Shown piece by piece: positions 6,098 to 6,247 of a stretch of DNA of 6,247 nucleotides (position 1 is the first letter of the stretch; every line of letters begins with the position of its first letter). The notes below the pieces were generated by a model, which worked only from the letters and a program-made list of their open reading frames with translations, did no database searches and was not told the origin of the DNA. The DNA lies in NCBI GenBank assembly GCA_004366215.1, contig ML178767.1, positions 1-6,247 of the forward strand, read 5' to 3'. The DNA comes from Actinomycetota bacterium. GTDB lineage: Bacteria; Actinomycetota; Acidimicrobiia; Acidimicrobiales; Acidimicrobiaceae. A program made the translations under genes and the position numbers.

Positions 6098-6247
6098 TCA
6101 GGCTACCGAGGCACGGCCGATGGCCCAGCGCAACCAGTGCGCGATGGCGATTGCGACGCTCGTCGGCGACTCGAGAGGTCCAAAGTGTCCGACGTCGGCG
6201 ACGAGCGCCGTCGACACTCGTGGGTTCAGGGCGGCCAGCTCGCCAAG
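6098..6247 (-). CDS. Alpha/beta hydrolase, C-terminal fragment (runs off the right edge)
   Basis: The last 49 codons of a minus-strand gene enter from the right edge and end at TGA (6100-6098). The visible part, including VADVGHFGPLESPTSVA and then IAIAHWLRWA, is the end of an alpha/beta hydrolase: the GHFGPLE stretch holds the catalytic-triad histidine, followed by the closing helix with its HWL motif. The nucleophile and acid residues lie outside the window, so substrate cannot be judged. Only six bases separate it from the nuclease gene, making it the most upstream visible member of the minus-strand cluster. This reading is based on a short piece but the motif is characteristic. Confidence 0.7.
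   Translation of the reverse strand, partial: LGELAALNPRVSTALVADVGHFGPLESPTSVAIAIAHWLRWAIGRASVA

Overview
The window looks like chromosomal DNA from a high-GC actinobacterium that swims. Codons favour G/C in the third position. Three features point to Actinobacteria: a DevS/DosS-type sensor kinase, a DsbA-like protein of the actinobacterial DYRCPFA type, and a compact RecB-family nuclease with a cysteine cluster. A complete methyl-accepting chemotaxis protein with a sigma-28-like promoter indicates flagellar chemotaxis. This makes me lean towards Acidimicrobiia, but that placement is inference.

Layout. Positions 1-733 (minus) hold the 5' part of a GAF sensor histidine kinase that runs off the left edge; its reading frame is broken inside the GAF domain. 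Across a 49-base divergent spacer, positions 783-1814 (plus) encode a protein related to galactose-1-phosphate uridylyltransferase, with all zinc and catalytic residues in place. After a 108-base spacer with a sigma-28-like promoter and a small hairpin, positions 1923-3629 (plus) encode a 568-residue chemoreceptor. It converges on the minus-strand cluster across an 88-base gap containing stem-loops. From the right edge leftwards, five minus-strand genes are packed tightly: the C-terminus of an alpha/beta hydrolase (6098-6247), a RecB-family PD-(D/E)XK nuclease (5312-6091), a PAP2 phosphatase (4755-5315), a Nudix hydrolase (4379-4762) and a DsbA-like single-cysteine protein (3718-4320). Spacings of 6, -4, -8 and 58 bases suggest one transcript for at least the first four, with the last possibly adding its own promoter.

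How the genes work together. There is no obvious single pathway. The kinase would respond to a small ligand or redox state through its GAF domain; the receptor feeds the flagellar motor through CheA/CheW encoded elsewhere; the minus-strand cluster mixes DNA processing, lipid or pyrophosphate dephosphorylation, nucleotide sanitation and thiol chemistry, which fits a housekeeping cluster. I found no CRISPR array, tRNA, rRNA, insertion sequence or phage gene, and no convincing undescribed system. The points most worth a second look are the broken kinase, the sigma-28-like promoter, the GalT-like enzyme without sugar genes in view, and the single-cysteine thioredoxin-fold protein.
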